From Orientallactaga sibirica (Eukaryota; Chordata; Mammalia; Rodentia; Dipodidae), in NCBI GenBank assembly GCA_036365145.1, contig JAEOAD010002231.1:3823501-3887500 (forward strand): 64,000 nucleotides of DNA, read 5' to 3'. The notes under the pieces are model-generated. The model searched no databases. It worked only from the letters and a program-made list of their open reading frames with translations, and was not told where the DNA came from. Below are positions 46,441 through 57,240 of the stretch, piece by piece (position 1 is the stretch's first letter; every line of letters starts with the position of its first letter). The position numbers and the translations under genes are program-made.

Positions 46441-47599
46441 AAAATAAACTTTCTAGAATGAAAGGCGTAAAACTTCAGGTTAAAAGGATCATATCAATTT
46501 TCCAACACACCAGTCTACCTCATCATTAAATTTCAGACCAGTGGATACCAGAAGAAAATCCAGAGCTTCCAGGGATACAGTGCGATATCCCAAAAATCAT
46601 AAAATAAAATGGAGTTTACAGTTTTCAACAGAAAAACTAGAAGACAGACCAGAACAGTGAATGTTTTACTATTCAGAGAACAACTTCTACATGCAGAGAA
46701 ACTTTCACTCAAGAGTAATGATAGTATAAAAACAAAGAATCTAATTATCTTCTAATAACTCTTTTTCAGAAAGTACTGGAAAACTTGCTCCTCCCCAGAT
46801 AAAGGCACAAAGCATTGAAAAATCGACATGGGATAAGGAAATTGGATTCCACACAGAAGTAAAGGGGTTCTCCAGAATGATGGTGAAATGTGATCTCAGG
46901 TGAGCTGCTTATCAGATAAAAGGGCAACCATTTGGATTCTAGCAGGTCAATTCTGCAAGAGAGTTAGGCAGCAGACACAGTTGATAAAATACCTCACACA
47001 TCTAAAATTCTCCTGTTCTTTAAATTTTAGGCATGAAACATTCCTCTATAAAAAAACAAAAGTTTTGCTCTTCTCTGCATGCCCTGCAACATATATTCAC
47101 ATAAACTTTCTATCCCTTTCCATTACAGTTATGGCATAAACTTGACTGTGTACTTAGACTCAGTGTTTAAACTATTTGACTTGTTTATCAATCATGATAC
47201 CAGTAGGAATAATACAACAAACTTAAGTTGGGCATTTAACAGACTATTTTCCAAAATGTGAGTATGGCATAGGAAAACCTTTAGGACTAGTACTTGGCCC
47301 CAAGGCTCCTCTCTTTTACTACCCTCAGGGCAAAGCCACATTTATGGCATGACTGTAATGGAGGGAGGTAGAGTTTAGGTAAATATATATATGTTGCAGT
47401 GCATGAAGAAAAAAATGAGCTAACCTTCATTTTTCATAGTGGAATATTTCATGCTTAAAATTGAAAAATAATGAAATGGAACATAAGTATTATATTTATA
47501 TGAAGTTAAATACCAAATAATCACCTAAAATACCTGGAGAGTAGTCATTCCTAAGGAGGAGAAATAGAGTACCAGGAGGGAAGGACAAGTACTTTCTTG

Positions 47600-48190
47600 G
47601 CCAAACTTGAATCTTTAAATTGTGTGCATGTATAACTCTAATAAAAATGAAAATTCAATATATAATTTTGGAATCTTCTAAATGCTATGGAGTTACCATA
47701 AGATCTAGAAATCCTACTTCTTGGTATATGTCCAAAGTTATTAAAAGCAGAATCTTTAAGAGATATTACACACCCTTGATCATTGTAATATTATTCACAA
47801 TAGCCAATAGACCATTAAGAGATGAATAGATAAACAAAGTGTGGTTTCTGCACACACAGAATTTATTATTCAGACTTAATATGGAGGGAAGTATTGTCAT
47901 ATGCTTCAATGTAGATGAAACTGTGAGGGTAAGAAAAGTCTTCCTGTCACACAGAGATAAACACTATGATTCCATTGACAAGATGTACTTAAAGTAGGTA
48001 AATTCATAGAAATGTTAAGTGGAATAATGGTTGAAAGGACTGGGGCACACTTGTTTAATTGGTATACTTTCAGTTTTATGGGATGATAAAGTTCTGGGCA
48101 ACCTGTTACACAACAATGTGAGTATAATTTTCACTTCAACTGTACCCTTCAAAGTGAGTAAGATTATAAACTTTATGATTTTTTAACTAC
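47600..48190 (+). repeat. Old L1MA-like 3' end
   Basis: ATTATTCACAATAGCCAATA, GATGAATAGATAAACAAAG, TGATTCCATTGACAAG and CACAACAATGTGAGTATAA follow the L1MA ORF2-end and 3'-UTR order. It is strongly diverged. Confidence 0.75.
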
Positions 48191-48199
48191 ATAAAATCA

Positions 48200-48330
48200 T
48201 ATACTATTCTTACTTTATTCATATGGGAAAATGGAGCTGCACAGAAATCAATTAGTTTTCCCAAGGTAAGACAGGAACAAGTGAGTCTTGAAAGGAGATC
48301 TAGTCCAGAGTCTATTCTCATATCACTATT
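48200..48330 (-). repeat. MIR-like fossil
   Basis: GGAAAATGGAGCTGCACAGA and TTTTCCCAAGGTAAGACAG match antisense MIR (gaaactgag, cccaaggtcacacag). Confidence 0.5.
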
Positions 48331-48943
48331 GATTTCTGCCTTTCAGAAACACAGACATCATTTACGCAAGATGTCATTATGGAAAACAGTGGAAGGGCAT
48401 GCAGGATTTCTGTATTACTTCTTATAGCCACCAGGATTCTACAGCTACTATGTGATTTATAATTATATCAAAACAAAAATGTTGAGATGTAGAGTTTATA
48501 TAAATTATAAAATGGAATCATTTCATTAGATATAACCTTTAGAATGCTTGTTTTAGTATATAGACTATTAGTTTAGCATATGGTTAGATTAATAATAATT
48601 GCCTTTAAATAGGTTTGAATTCTTAATGTTTCAGTTTTAAAGAGTTCAGTATGTTCTCCGTAAAAATGCTGCTTTTATATTTAGTAATTTCGTAACCCTG
48701 AAGAGTCATGCTCTTGTTCTTCTATGAAAGAATTTTAGAAAATTTAAGCCCAAAACTGAAGATACCTTTTCAAATTATAGGATTCTAAATGGTGCCAAAG
48801 ATAAGGAAGACCATCTGACTGGCTTTCTACTTCAATGACAGTGCACTCAAGGGCCACACACCTGTGCCTGCAGGGCTTCTTTTGTATGGTATGGTTTCTA
48901 GTGGGCCAGGACCAGAGGGGCTCACGGGTGGTGCTATGCTCAC

Positions 48944-49255
48944 CGGCTTGATTGTGGAGTAAGCTTGCTGTGCCACAAGCATCAGGTCTCGGAGAAGGGT
49001 GATGAAACTGTGCAAACAGTTTGACAGGACCTTGAGCGCAGCCTGGTTGAATGCCTGGAGCTCTTCCACTAGCTGGCCATTGAGGGCCTCATACTCCCTT
49101 TTGGCCAAGTCTGACTCATCTTCCACTGACCGCTGCAGGTAGCTGTTGTAGTCCAGCAGCTTGTCATAGCGTTTTTGGATGAGCTTCTGAGGCCCTGGGA
49201 ATAAGGACAGCAAGGCTGACAGAGGGGCCAGAACGAGTCTCTGCAAGTGAGCTAC
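48944..49255 (-). CDS. ARHGEF38: ARHGEF38 exon: core of BAR-like region
   Basis: This 312-bp exon encodes 104 residues, phase 0 at both ends. It starts VAHLQRLVLAPLSALLSLFP and contains the signature GPQKLIQKRYDKLLDYNSYL and QLVEELQAFNQAALK, then LLRDLMLVAQQAYSTIKP. The long amphipathic helices fit the BAR/AH fold that ARHGEF38 shares with the DNMBP (Tuba) family of DH-BAR-SH3 exchange factors. The acceptor is TTTTGCAG at 49257-49256 and the donor GTGAGC at 48943-48938. The acceptor is followed by GTAG, so a shifted acceptor three or more bases on is conceivable. The chosen site keeps the register I recall for the human protein. Confidence 0.95.
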
Positions 49256-49871
49256 CTGCAAAAGAAAATTAAAAAAAAAGAGGTCCCATTACCAAGAGAG
49301 GGATAACCCATGACCAGAACTGCTCTCAGTGGTCCCACTTCCTCACTTCAGAGCTCAAGGAAGAAGACAACATTCAACCATGCGAGGACAGAGTTTGCTC
49401 CTGGTCTGTCTAAACCTTGTGTTCAAAGACTTAGACGGCAGCAACATTGAGCCTGAATAGACAGACTGCTCTCCAAAATTATGACTCTACTTTCCTTCTA
49501 CAGACATTGAGTTTGTCCTTCATATCATTTCCTTCAACACTTTAATTTAACCCCCCTTACATAGTTGCACAGCCAAGCTGAGCTATCAAACATTCTGGGG
49601 TGAGTACTGGCTTCTGACTACCAAACTGAATGACTAAACCTGCTATCACACCTACCATTTTCTGACAGCAAAGTGAGTGTAAGTCGTTTTAGGAAAGAGT
49701 ATATATTGTTTCCTTTGAATCCACCCCAGATCTGGGGCTATGTTTGTGTGTAATCATATTGCCTAGACAGGTGGCAACCTGTGATATAGGTTATTTTATT
49801 CCTGTAACAGTTAAACTTTGCATTTAAATACATGGAAGGATGAGGCTGATCTTAAATTGTTACATTTTTAG

Positions 49872-50036
49872 ATCTTAAAATATTTTATTTTATTTGAGAG
49901 AGAGAGAGAGAGAATGAGCACACCAGAGCCTCTAGCCACTGCAAATGACCTGGTTTTCGTGTGTATGGGGGAATCAAACCTGGGTCCTTAGGCTTCTCAG
50001 GCAAGCACTTTAACCACTAAACCATCTCTCCAGCCC
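49872..50036 (-). repeat. DIP-like SINE
   Basis: Antisense copy, slightly shortened, ending CCATCTCTCCAGCCC. Confidence 0.82.
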
Positions 50037-50654
50037 GCATGTTTTGATCTTAATCATTGGAGATAGATTATGTGTTAGTACCCTTGTGAGAACTCAAGCA
50101 CTTGGATTTAATTTCAGCTCTCTGTCCTGTTGCTCTATTCTGAGATGTGCTAATACCCCATACTTGAGGATTGCCCTACTGATTCTTTATCATATATGAT
50201 ATGGGAAATTGGAAGTGTGTTTATCTTCTGTATCCTCAAATACATGCCAGGGAGTCTGAACAAGAGCCTGAATTAATTAATGTCATTAATCCCTTTAACT
50301 TCATTTGAACTCATGGGAAATCTAATAGAGAGGGAAATAATCTCTTACTGGCACCAGCAATAGCCAACACATATTGGATTTAATGTGTAATTTATGAAAT
50401 AATCAATATATGCCTGATCACTGTTTAATGAGCCCCTTGACTAAGCAAAGAATCTATTTACTGTAACTGGGATACATTATTGCATTTGTGACTTGACTGG
50501 GGTCTACAGGTAATATAATTAAATCACAGTATAGTTGAAATATATACCCAGTGACTCATAAATATGAATGGATTCACCAGCATGTAGGTACTGTAGTTGG
50601 AACAAATAGAGCAAATTTTGTCTCAAAATTTTGCTCTTTATAAAATTTGTAAGT

Positions 50655-50813
50655 AAGCTGGGCATGGTGGCACATACCTTTAATCTCAGCACTTGGGAGG
50701 CAGAGGTAGCAGGATTGCCATGAGTTTGAGGCCACCCTGAAACTACACAATGAGTTCCAGGTCAGTCTGAGCTAGAGTGAGACTCTACCTTTGAAAAAAA
50801 AAAAAAAAAAATT
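50655..50813 (+). repeat. B1-like SINE
   Basis: Sense copy: GCTGGGCATGGTGGCACATA to an A tail. Confidence 0.88.
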
Positions 50814-50931
50814 GTAAATAAATATCACTCATGGCCATATATATGAATAACTACCTTTAAATAGATTTTGAGTGCTTAATGTCTATTTAAAATATTTCAG
50901 TATGTTAACCATAAAAATGTTGCTTTTCAAA

Positions 50932-51149
50932 AGATTTATTTATTTATTTTGATAGAGAGAGAGAAAAAGAGAGGGAGAGAGACAGACAGAGACAGAGAAA
51001 GAATGGACACTCCAGGCCTTCTGCCACTGTGAACTTTAGATGTATGTGCAACTTTGTGCATCTGGCTTTACGTGGGTACTGAGAAATGGAACCCAGGCCA
51101 TCACACTTTGCAAGAAAGCGCCTTAAACTACTGAGCCATCTCTCTAGCA
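50932..51149 (-). repeat. DIP-like SINE
   Basis: Antisense copy: AGATTTATTTATTTATTTTG to CCATCTCTCTAGC. Confidence 0.83.
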
Positions 51150-51499
51150 TAAAAATCTTGCCTTTATATTTAGCTTTCTGATAACTATTTTAATTTAGCC
51201 TAATTAATAATACTATCTTATGTAAGATAAACAAAATAACTTCATCTATCGAATTTTGGAGTATACTTACATACCATTGCTCATCTGGTTTTCAATAAAT
51301 ATTTATTGTCCTAGTGAATTTGAATTAACCTACTAAGCAGACTCGTCAGGGCTCCTCTAACATGATCTCCCTATAACTAAACCCAGAACATACATACAGA
51401 GCTAACCACATTTTTCTGTTAAATATATGGTATAAATAAATCTTTATCTATCATCTATTCATCTACCCATATGTCCATCTATGAGTAGGCTATTCATTA

Positions 51500-51700
51500 T
51501 CTAACTTTGGATTCATGATGATTAACTTGATTAACTTGACTGTTAACTTGACAAGATTTAGAATCATCTAGAACAGAAGCCTGTCTGTGAAGGTGTTTCC
51601 AGAGGTCTTTAACTAAAGATGGAAGATCAACCCTGAATGTAGCTGTCAACGTTCCATGGGCTAGGTTTCTGGACTAAATAAACAGGAGAAAATGAGCTAA

Positions 51701-51744
<44 letters not shown>

Positions 51745-51895
51745 CCTGACTTATGAACACAATGTGACCAGCCACTTTACACTTTTGCTGCCACACCTTC
51801 CTCACCACAATGGACTGCACCCTCAAACTGTAAGTCAAAACTCCTTGAGCTGTTTTTGTTGAGCATTTTGTCACAGAAAAGTAACTAAGTAACTA
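51500..51895 (+). repeat. LTR-like interspersed repeat
   Basis: The copy contains TTAACTTGACAAGATTTAGA, GGTGTTTCCAGAGGT, AATGTGACCAGC, CTGCCACACCTTCC and a terminal AAGTAACTAAGTAAC. This layout is common to a dispersed mammalian LTR-like repeat that I cannot name securely. A CT repeat interrupts it. Confidence 0.55.
51703..51740. repeat. (CT)n microsatellite
   Basis: About 19 CT units inside the LTR-like repeat at 51500-51895. Confidence 0.9.
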
Positions 51896-52619
51896 ATAAG
51901 ATGTAATACTTAAAAGAAAAAAAAGATGTAATACTGAATTGTTTTCTAATAGGGTGAGGACTGTGTCATTTGTTAGGGTTTGGAAATATTTGGAATGATT
52001 CATTGGTTTTCAAAATGGTTTGAAGCAGGTATGTTATTAAGATTTTGAGATTCATGGGCCAGGAATGCCAAAATCATTCACCACAAGGGCTCACTGGTGA
52101 AGACTATCTGACCCCAAATGTCAATATGGTTAACACAAAAACACAGGTTATCACATCCTCTGTATAATACATTAGATACTATTATAAAGTAATGACGCCT
52201 ACAAAATTAAAATTAGTTAGCTTCACTAAGAAAAGCTTAACAACAAAATACTTAGTGACTCATCAATCCTGTTCTTATGATTCCCAAATCCACATTTAAC
52301 AGAACTCTTAGAAAACAAATAGTCTATTGTGGATGGGAAGAAACAAGATTTGCCTCCTATGTGAAATCTTTTCTCAGTGGGAAGGCTTTACTACCCAGTG
52401 TACGCTGTGTGAGAATCATATCCACAGAGAGCCTGGGCTCCTTGTGGAAGGACTCAAGGAATTCCCAGGGACTCTGAAGAGTATTACAGCTTTCCAATAC
52501 TGAATACCCCACAAAATGCAGTGTGGGATTATCTTAATTTTAATTATAGTAAAGCCCTCACTAATGTATTTCAGAATGTTTAATTGTTTTTTAAATCCCT
52601 TCTTAAAAATCTAATTTTT

Positions 52620-52720
52620 TTTTTCAGGTTGGGTCTCACTCTAACCCAAGCTGACCTGGAGCTCACTCAGTAGTAGTTCTAGACTGGCCTCAAACTCACA
52701 GCCAACCTCTCACCTCTGCT
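52620..52720 (-). repeat. B1-like SINE, truncated
   Basis: Antisense B1 right half, followed by a CTTT repeat at 52727-52790. Confidence 0.75.
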
Positions 52721-52726
52721 TTTCTC

Positions 52727-52746
52727 TCTTTCTTTCTTTCACTCCT

Positions 52747-52790
<44 letters not shown>
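52727..52790. repeat. (CTTT)n microsatellite
   Basis: TTTC tetranucleotide run between two antisense B1 copies, probably derived from an A-rich tail. Confidence 0.88.
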
Positions 52791-52796
52791 TTTTTT

Positions 52797-52928
52797 TTAG
52801 TTTTTCAAGATAGGGTCTCACTCTAGTCCAGGCTGACCTGGAATTCACTATGTAGTCTCAGGGTGGCCTGAGACTGTCACCTCTGCTTTTCAAGTGCTGG
52901 GATTAAAGATGTTTGCAACCACACCCCA
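52797..52928 (-). repeat. B1-like SINE
   Basis: Antisense copy: TTCAAGATAGGGTCTCACTC to CCACACCCC, with a small internal deletion. Confidence 0.83.
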
Positions 52929-52980
52929 AGACAGTTACTTTTTATGAGTCTATTTATATGAAATTCTATTTTTAATTTTT

Positions 52981-53127
52981 TTTTCATTTTTCAAGGTAGG
53001 GTCTCACTCCAGCTCAGGCTGACCTGGAACCCACTATTTATTCTCAGGTGGCCTCGAACTCACTGCAATCCTCCTACCTCTGCCTCTCGAGTGCTGGGAT
53101 TAAAGGCATGAGCCACCACGCCTGGCA
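52981..53127 (-). repeat. B1-like SINE
   Basis: Antisense copy: AAGGTAGGGTCTCACTCC to GAGCCACCACGCCTGGC. Confidence 0.87.
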
Positions 53128-53181
53128 TGAAATTCTAAAATAGACAAAATTATAAACATGGAAAACAGACATTGAGAACCC

Positions 53182-53305
53182 ACAACTGATTAAAGGCATG
53201 GTGCCTTTAATCCCAGCACGCCGGAGGCAGAGGTAGGAGGATCACTACAGAATGAGTTCTAGGTCAGCCTGGGCTACAGTGAGACCCTACCTCAAAAAAA
53301 AAAAT
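53182..53305 (+). repeat. B1-like SINE, inverted relative to its neighbours
   Basis: Sense copy: GCCTTTAATCCCAGCACGCC to CCTACCTCAAAAAA, about 125 bases from the splice donor of the ARHGEF38 exon at 53434. Confidence 0.85.
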
Positions 53306-53433
53306 CTAATTTTGACATTTGTATACATCTTGGTACACATTTATTCTAACTCCAGAAGGAAAAACAAAAAACAGCTTTGTTTTTAATCCTCACTTGCTTA
53401 ATGTGTATTTATCTGTGCATATAAGTAACTTAC

Positions 53434-53553
53434 AAAGTCTTGACAGGGATTCTGCACATTGCTTGAGGTTTCTACATAGCTCCCCTTCTCTTCATTCCTG
53501 TACAAAATCTCCTGGAGACCTGTTACACTCTGCAGAGTGAAGGGCATGGTGTC
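53434..53553 (-). CDS. ARHGEF38: ARHGEF38 exon: BAR-like region
   Basis: This 120-bp, 40-residue exon, phase 0 at both ends, reads DTMPFTLQSVTGLQEILYRN and ends NPCQDF. It continues the first BAR helices. The acceptor TTTCAG is at 53555-53554 and the donor GTAAGT at 53433-53428. The middle segment (NEEKGSYVETSS) looks relatively diverged from the human protein as I recall it. A cluster of B1 SINEs starts only about 125 bases beyond the donor. Confidence 0.92.
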
Positions 53554-54832
53554 CTGAAACACAACCACAGAGTTACACAAAGGGGAAGTGCTGGAGTCAG
53601 AACAACCAAGTGTGTCACAAATGTGAACGCTATCATCAGAATGCGCCATTTCCCTGGAGCGATGACAGAAAAGAACTAGCAGCATTCAGGGATGTCTGCG
53701 CAGTCAGTCCCTTTCCTTCCTCTCCCTCACAACACATTCTGACAGAGCTCTGGCCTTCTTTGACAAGGAAGAGTCCATTTTGAATATCTGCATTGGCCAC
53801 TTTTCAGCATTCAATTCTTACAGATTCTTTATTGTAAAAGCCACTCCCCTTTGATTTAATAATCAGTTTTTCTTGGTCAGCTTAATGCTGTCTTTAACAG
53901 AAAAGCTTATGTTTTTCTGGAATCAGTATCAGAACCAGACTTCCCAGAAAATGCTCCCAAGAGGCATTTACTCTGTTAACAGCACAATGAGGAGCTGGGT
54001 TCCCATTGCCCCAAGTGATACAATGTGTTCTGGGTTGCTTTTCATGGGAAGTAGCACTCGTAGTGCTCGTGTCCACAGAACATGGTCTCCAAATCAGTGT
54101 GCTTGTCACATTACTACTCTGCGACTGTGATATCTTAATGTTCTAGCCTATACTTCCCAAAACCAGACATGCATGAGGAAAACTTCTGGAAAATGAAAAA
54201 AGGATTACTTCTTAATTTATTTACATGTAACTCTACTTTCTGTGTCTCAAGTCATAGCCATTGTCGAGATGTTATTAAGAAGACTGTGTCCTCTATAAGA
54301 TACATTTTAAGGATCCGCTGGCTGGCCTGTCTAGTGGGATGACTGCACTGCTATTCAACTATTGAAACTGGTGAGTCTTAAGAGGGTCAGCACAACCTCT
54401 TATGGTACTAGAAGCTTGTGGCAGGGTTTTTGTCTTCTACTGTAGTTGGGTGAGAGCATTTGCCTATTGTAACTAACTCATACTCATTTGTAGTTCAATT
54501 TATTTTCTCTTGTACTGAATTTTACACTTATTTTAGGTACCAGCAAGAGCTATATTACTAAAAATCAGACAAACAATTTGTACCTAACAATACATTTCTG
54601 TGTTCATCATTATTACAAAGAAGACAGGATGGTAACCCATACAACCTTCCCTTAGGATTGGGGCAGGCTGAGCAGGTGGGGTTGTTGTTCAAGAACCATA
54701 CCCATGTCTTTTATTAGCTTCCTTTACCAGGAGCTACAGCTTCTCCAATCTTAAGCAGTCACATGTCCTCATAATAGCCATGGAAATCAATATGCTCTTA
54801 TAGAAATGTTGAAGCATTTGTTTTGCGCTTAC

Positions 54833-54937
54833 CTGTATGTGTTGAAGACAGAATGAAATATTCTTCATACAGTGCCTCACAGTCTTTTCTAAAGACCGGA
54901 ATAGTTTTTCTTCTCTGTTAAAGGTATTATCTTTCAC
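54833..54937 (-). CDS. ARHGEF38: ARHGEF38 exon: start of BAR-like region
   Basis: This 105-bp, 35-residue exon, phase 0 at both ends, reads VKDNTFNREEKLFRSLEKTV and ends KNISFCLQHIQ. It forms the first helix of the BAR-like module. The acceptor TTTTAG is at 54939-54938 and the donor GTAAGC at 54832-54827. It follows GESQ of the upstream exon in frame. Confidence 0.94.
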
Positions 54938-55611
54938 CTAAAATATATGTGAAATCATTCAGTTTTTGCATGTTAAATTACTCTGCTATTTGAAAAATGG
55001 TACAGACCATATTGGCCTCACATATTACAAAAAATTCCTTGTTGACATGAAAACATTCTGTTGATAAGCTGCCTTTTGCAGTATTTTTGGATGGGCACAC
55101 AGCACAACTAATATTCAATTAATATTACAGAGGCACGCCATGCTGCTTAATTTGCTGTAATTCTTTTTCACACCCTTTCTCCTATGTCACAGTAGCTGTG
55201 GAATTGTAAAACTTCTCTCTGCAGTTTTTAATGGCATATATTCTGTACACAAATTATATTATTTGTGTTTGTACAAAATAGCTAAATTTAGCCCATTTAC
55301 TGAAGTGTGTTGCTTTGCTCATTGAATTCATTCCAATTTATTTAAGACTTTTTAAGAAAATAGTGGCCCACAATTTAAAAGATGTGGTAATAGCACCTCA
55401 AATTTGCAGGACAATACATAATCTTGAGTCTCCGGTTACAATACATTTTCAGTTATAGTTATTACATATGTTCAGATTTTGTCATCTTATGTGTAATATC
55501 CAATAACATTCAATACAACATTCTTTTTAATGTTTCTGATAATTTTTAAGGACACATGTTTATTGCTACTGATGGTGAGCATTATCTCTTAGCAATCAAA
55601 AAGGCTACACG

Positions 55612-55765
55612 TACTGGGTGTGGTGGTGTATACCTTTTTTTTCTCAGCATTTGGGAGGCAGAGGTAGGAGGATTGCCATGAGTTCAAGGCCACCTTGAGA
55701 CTACTTCCAGGTCAGCCTAGGCTAAAGCAAAACCCTACCAAAACAAACAAACAAACAAAAAACCC
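55612..55765 (+). repeat. B1-like SINE
   Basis: Sense copy: GTACTGGGTGTGGTGGTG, with a gap in the right half and an AAAC tail. Confidence 0.82.
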
Positions 55766-56424
55766 CCCAAAAAGTCTTCAAGTAGACATCCATGATGGTG
55801 AAGCTTGTGTGACCATGCAAGTCCATGTTTCATGGAATGGGGTATTCACAGCTCATTGTTGTGCTAGTTAATAATTATCTGTCTCTGTGGTTCATATGTT
55901 TCTTAACATCTCATAGTTGACCTTAGAACTGAAACTATAGAAATGTAACCATTTGGTTGATTTAAAACCCTTTAGTATTATTTATCTGAAAAATATCTGA
56001 GTAAACAGCAGAGTTCTTTGTAATACCTGCAAGCCCAACATTCTCCACCTTAAATCTATGTGCTCTGACTCAGTTTAAGTGGATAACAGTACTATTGGGC
56101 AGACTGTAAATGAAGTTTCCAAGGACCCTTCGCCAGATATTTTGTGTATCTTGGCTAGACCTCAGAAGATTCTAAAGTATGAACACAGGTTCATACTGTG
56201 AGGAATGTTGCTCAAATCTTCATCTCCATAACCAAATCTTTCTTGTGCTTTTTGATGAAATATGCTGTTGTTCCTTGTCTGCATTATAAACTTTGTTCAT
56301 ATGTAAAGACTAGTCAAATGCTAGCCTTTCTGTGAATCCTTCCTCCACTGCTATTCTTTCACTGGAGACAATTTCTCCAGTCTATGTACTCTCTGAGAAT
56401 TAGCTTGTTTGTTTTATATATTTT

Positions 56425-56558
56425 TTTTTTCTTTTGAGGTAGGGTCTCACTCTAGCCCAGGCCGACCTGGACTTCACTATGTAGTCTTAGGCTAGCCTCA
56501 AACTCACAGTGATCCTCCTGAGTTCGGGGATTAAAGGTATGCACCACCACACCTGGCA
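56425..56558 (-). repeat. B1-like SINE
   Basis: Antisense copy: GAGGTAGGGTCTCACTCTAG to CCACACCTGGC. Confidence 0.85.
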
Positions 56559-56814
56559 TAATTAGCTTTTTAAAGCAATTTCTCCACTGATAAATTTCAA
56601 GTATTTAAAATCAGTATTTTACCTAACATTTATATATTAAACATAACTCATGTTGAAACATTGAATCAAAATCTTTCTTCCATTTTCTTTAATTATTACA
56701 CAACTATATGAGGAAGAAATTATGCTTAGTCCCATTTTAGAAGTAAAGGAACAGAAAGTTAAGGAGGTTGGCAAGGATCATTCATATTCTCCTATTGTCT
56801 TTTTAAGTGATAAA

Positions 56815-57240
56815 GCTGACAATTTAGAGATTAAGTTGGACACATGGCTGCCCTGCTAGAAACCACATTTCCCAGACTCTCTTGCAGCTATGGCTGTCTA
56901 TGTAACTTGGTCTGAACAAATAAGGTGTGAGTGAGGTATTGTGTTTCCTTGTTAATGCTTAACCTTGTAATAGTCAGTAGGATCTGAATGTAGACTCAAC
57001 AATGACCTAGTTCCAATCAGACAGTCAAAAGCATTATGTCTAGGATGAACATGGCCCCAAACTGGTTTCCTGGAAGAATATATGAAGATGATCTCACCTG
57101 CTCACATCTCAGTACTATTATTGCAGAGAGGAATAAGTGTTTACCTGGCTTAAGTAACTATGCTTTGGAATCTCTTTATAGATGCATGGTATTTGACCTA
57201 ATGTTGGAGGTTAGAGAAACTCACACTAATATGTAGGACC
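56815..57240 (+). repeat. MLT1-like fossil
   Basis: ACCACATTTCCCAGACTCTC followed by GCAGCTATGGCTG matches the middle of old MLT1 LTRs. Short reading frames in it are incidental. Confidence 0.45.

Larger units (their letters stand above)
44740..48943 (-). other. ARHGEF38: ARHGEF38 intron
   Basis: This intron contains an AG repeat at 45179-45211, two B1 copies (45931, 46223), an old L1 3' end (47600-48190) and an MIR-like fossil (48200-48330). Positions 46.5-47.5 kb show nothing identifiable. Confidence 0.75.
49256..53433 (-). other. ARHGEF38: ARHGEF38 intron with B1 cluster
   Basis: Two DIP-like SINEs (49872, 50932), a B1 (50655), an LTR-like repeat (51500-51895) and a cluster of four B1 copies (52.6-53.3 kb) with a CTTT microsatellite fill much of this intron. 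Positions 49.3-49.85 and 51.9-52.6 kb show no recognised element. Confidence 0.75.
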
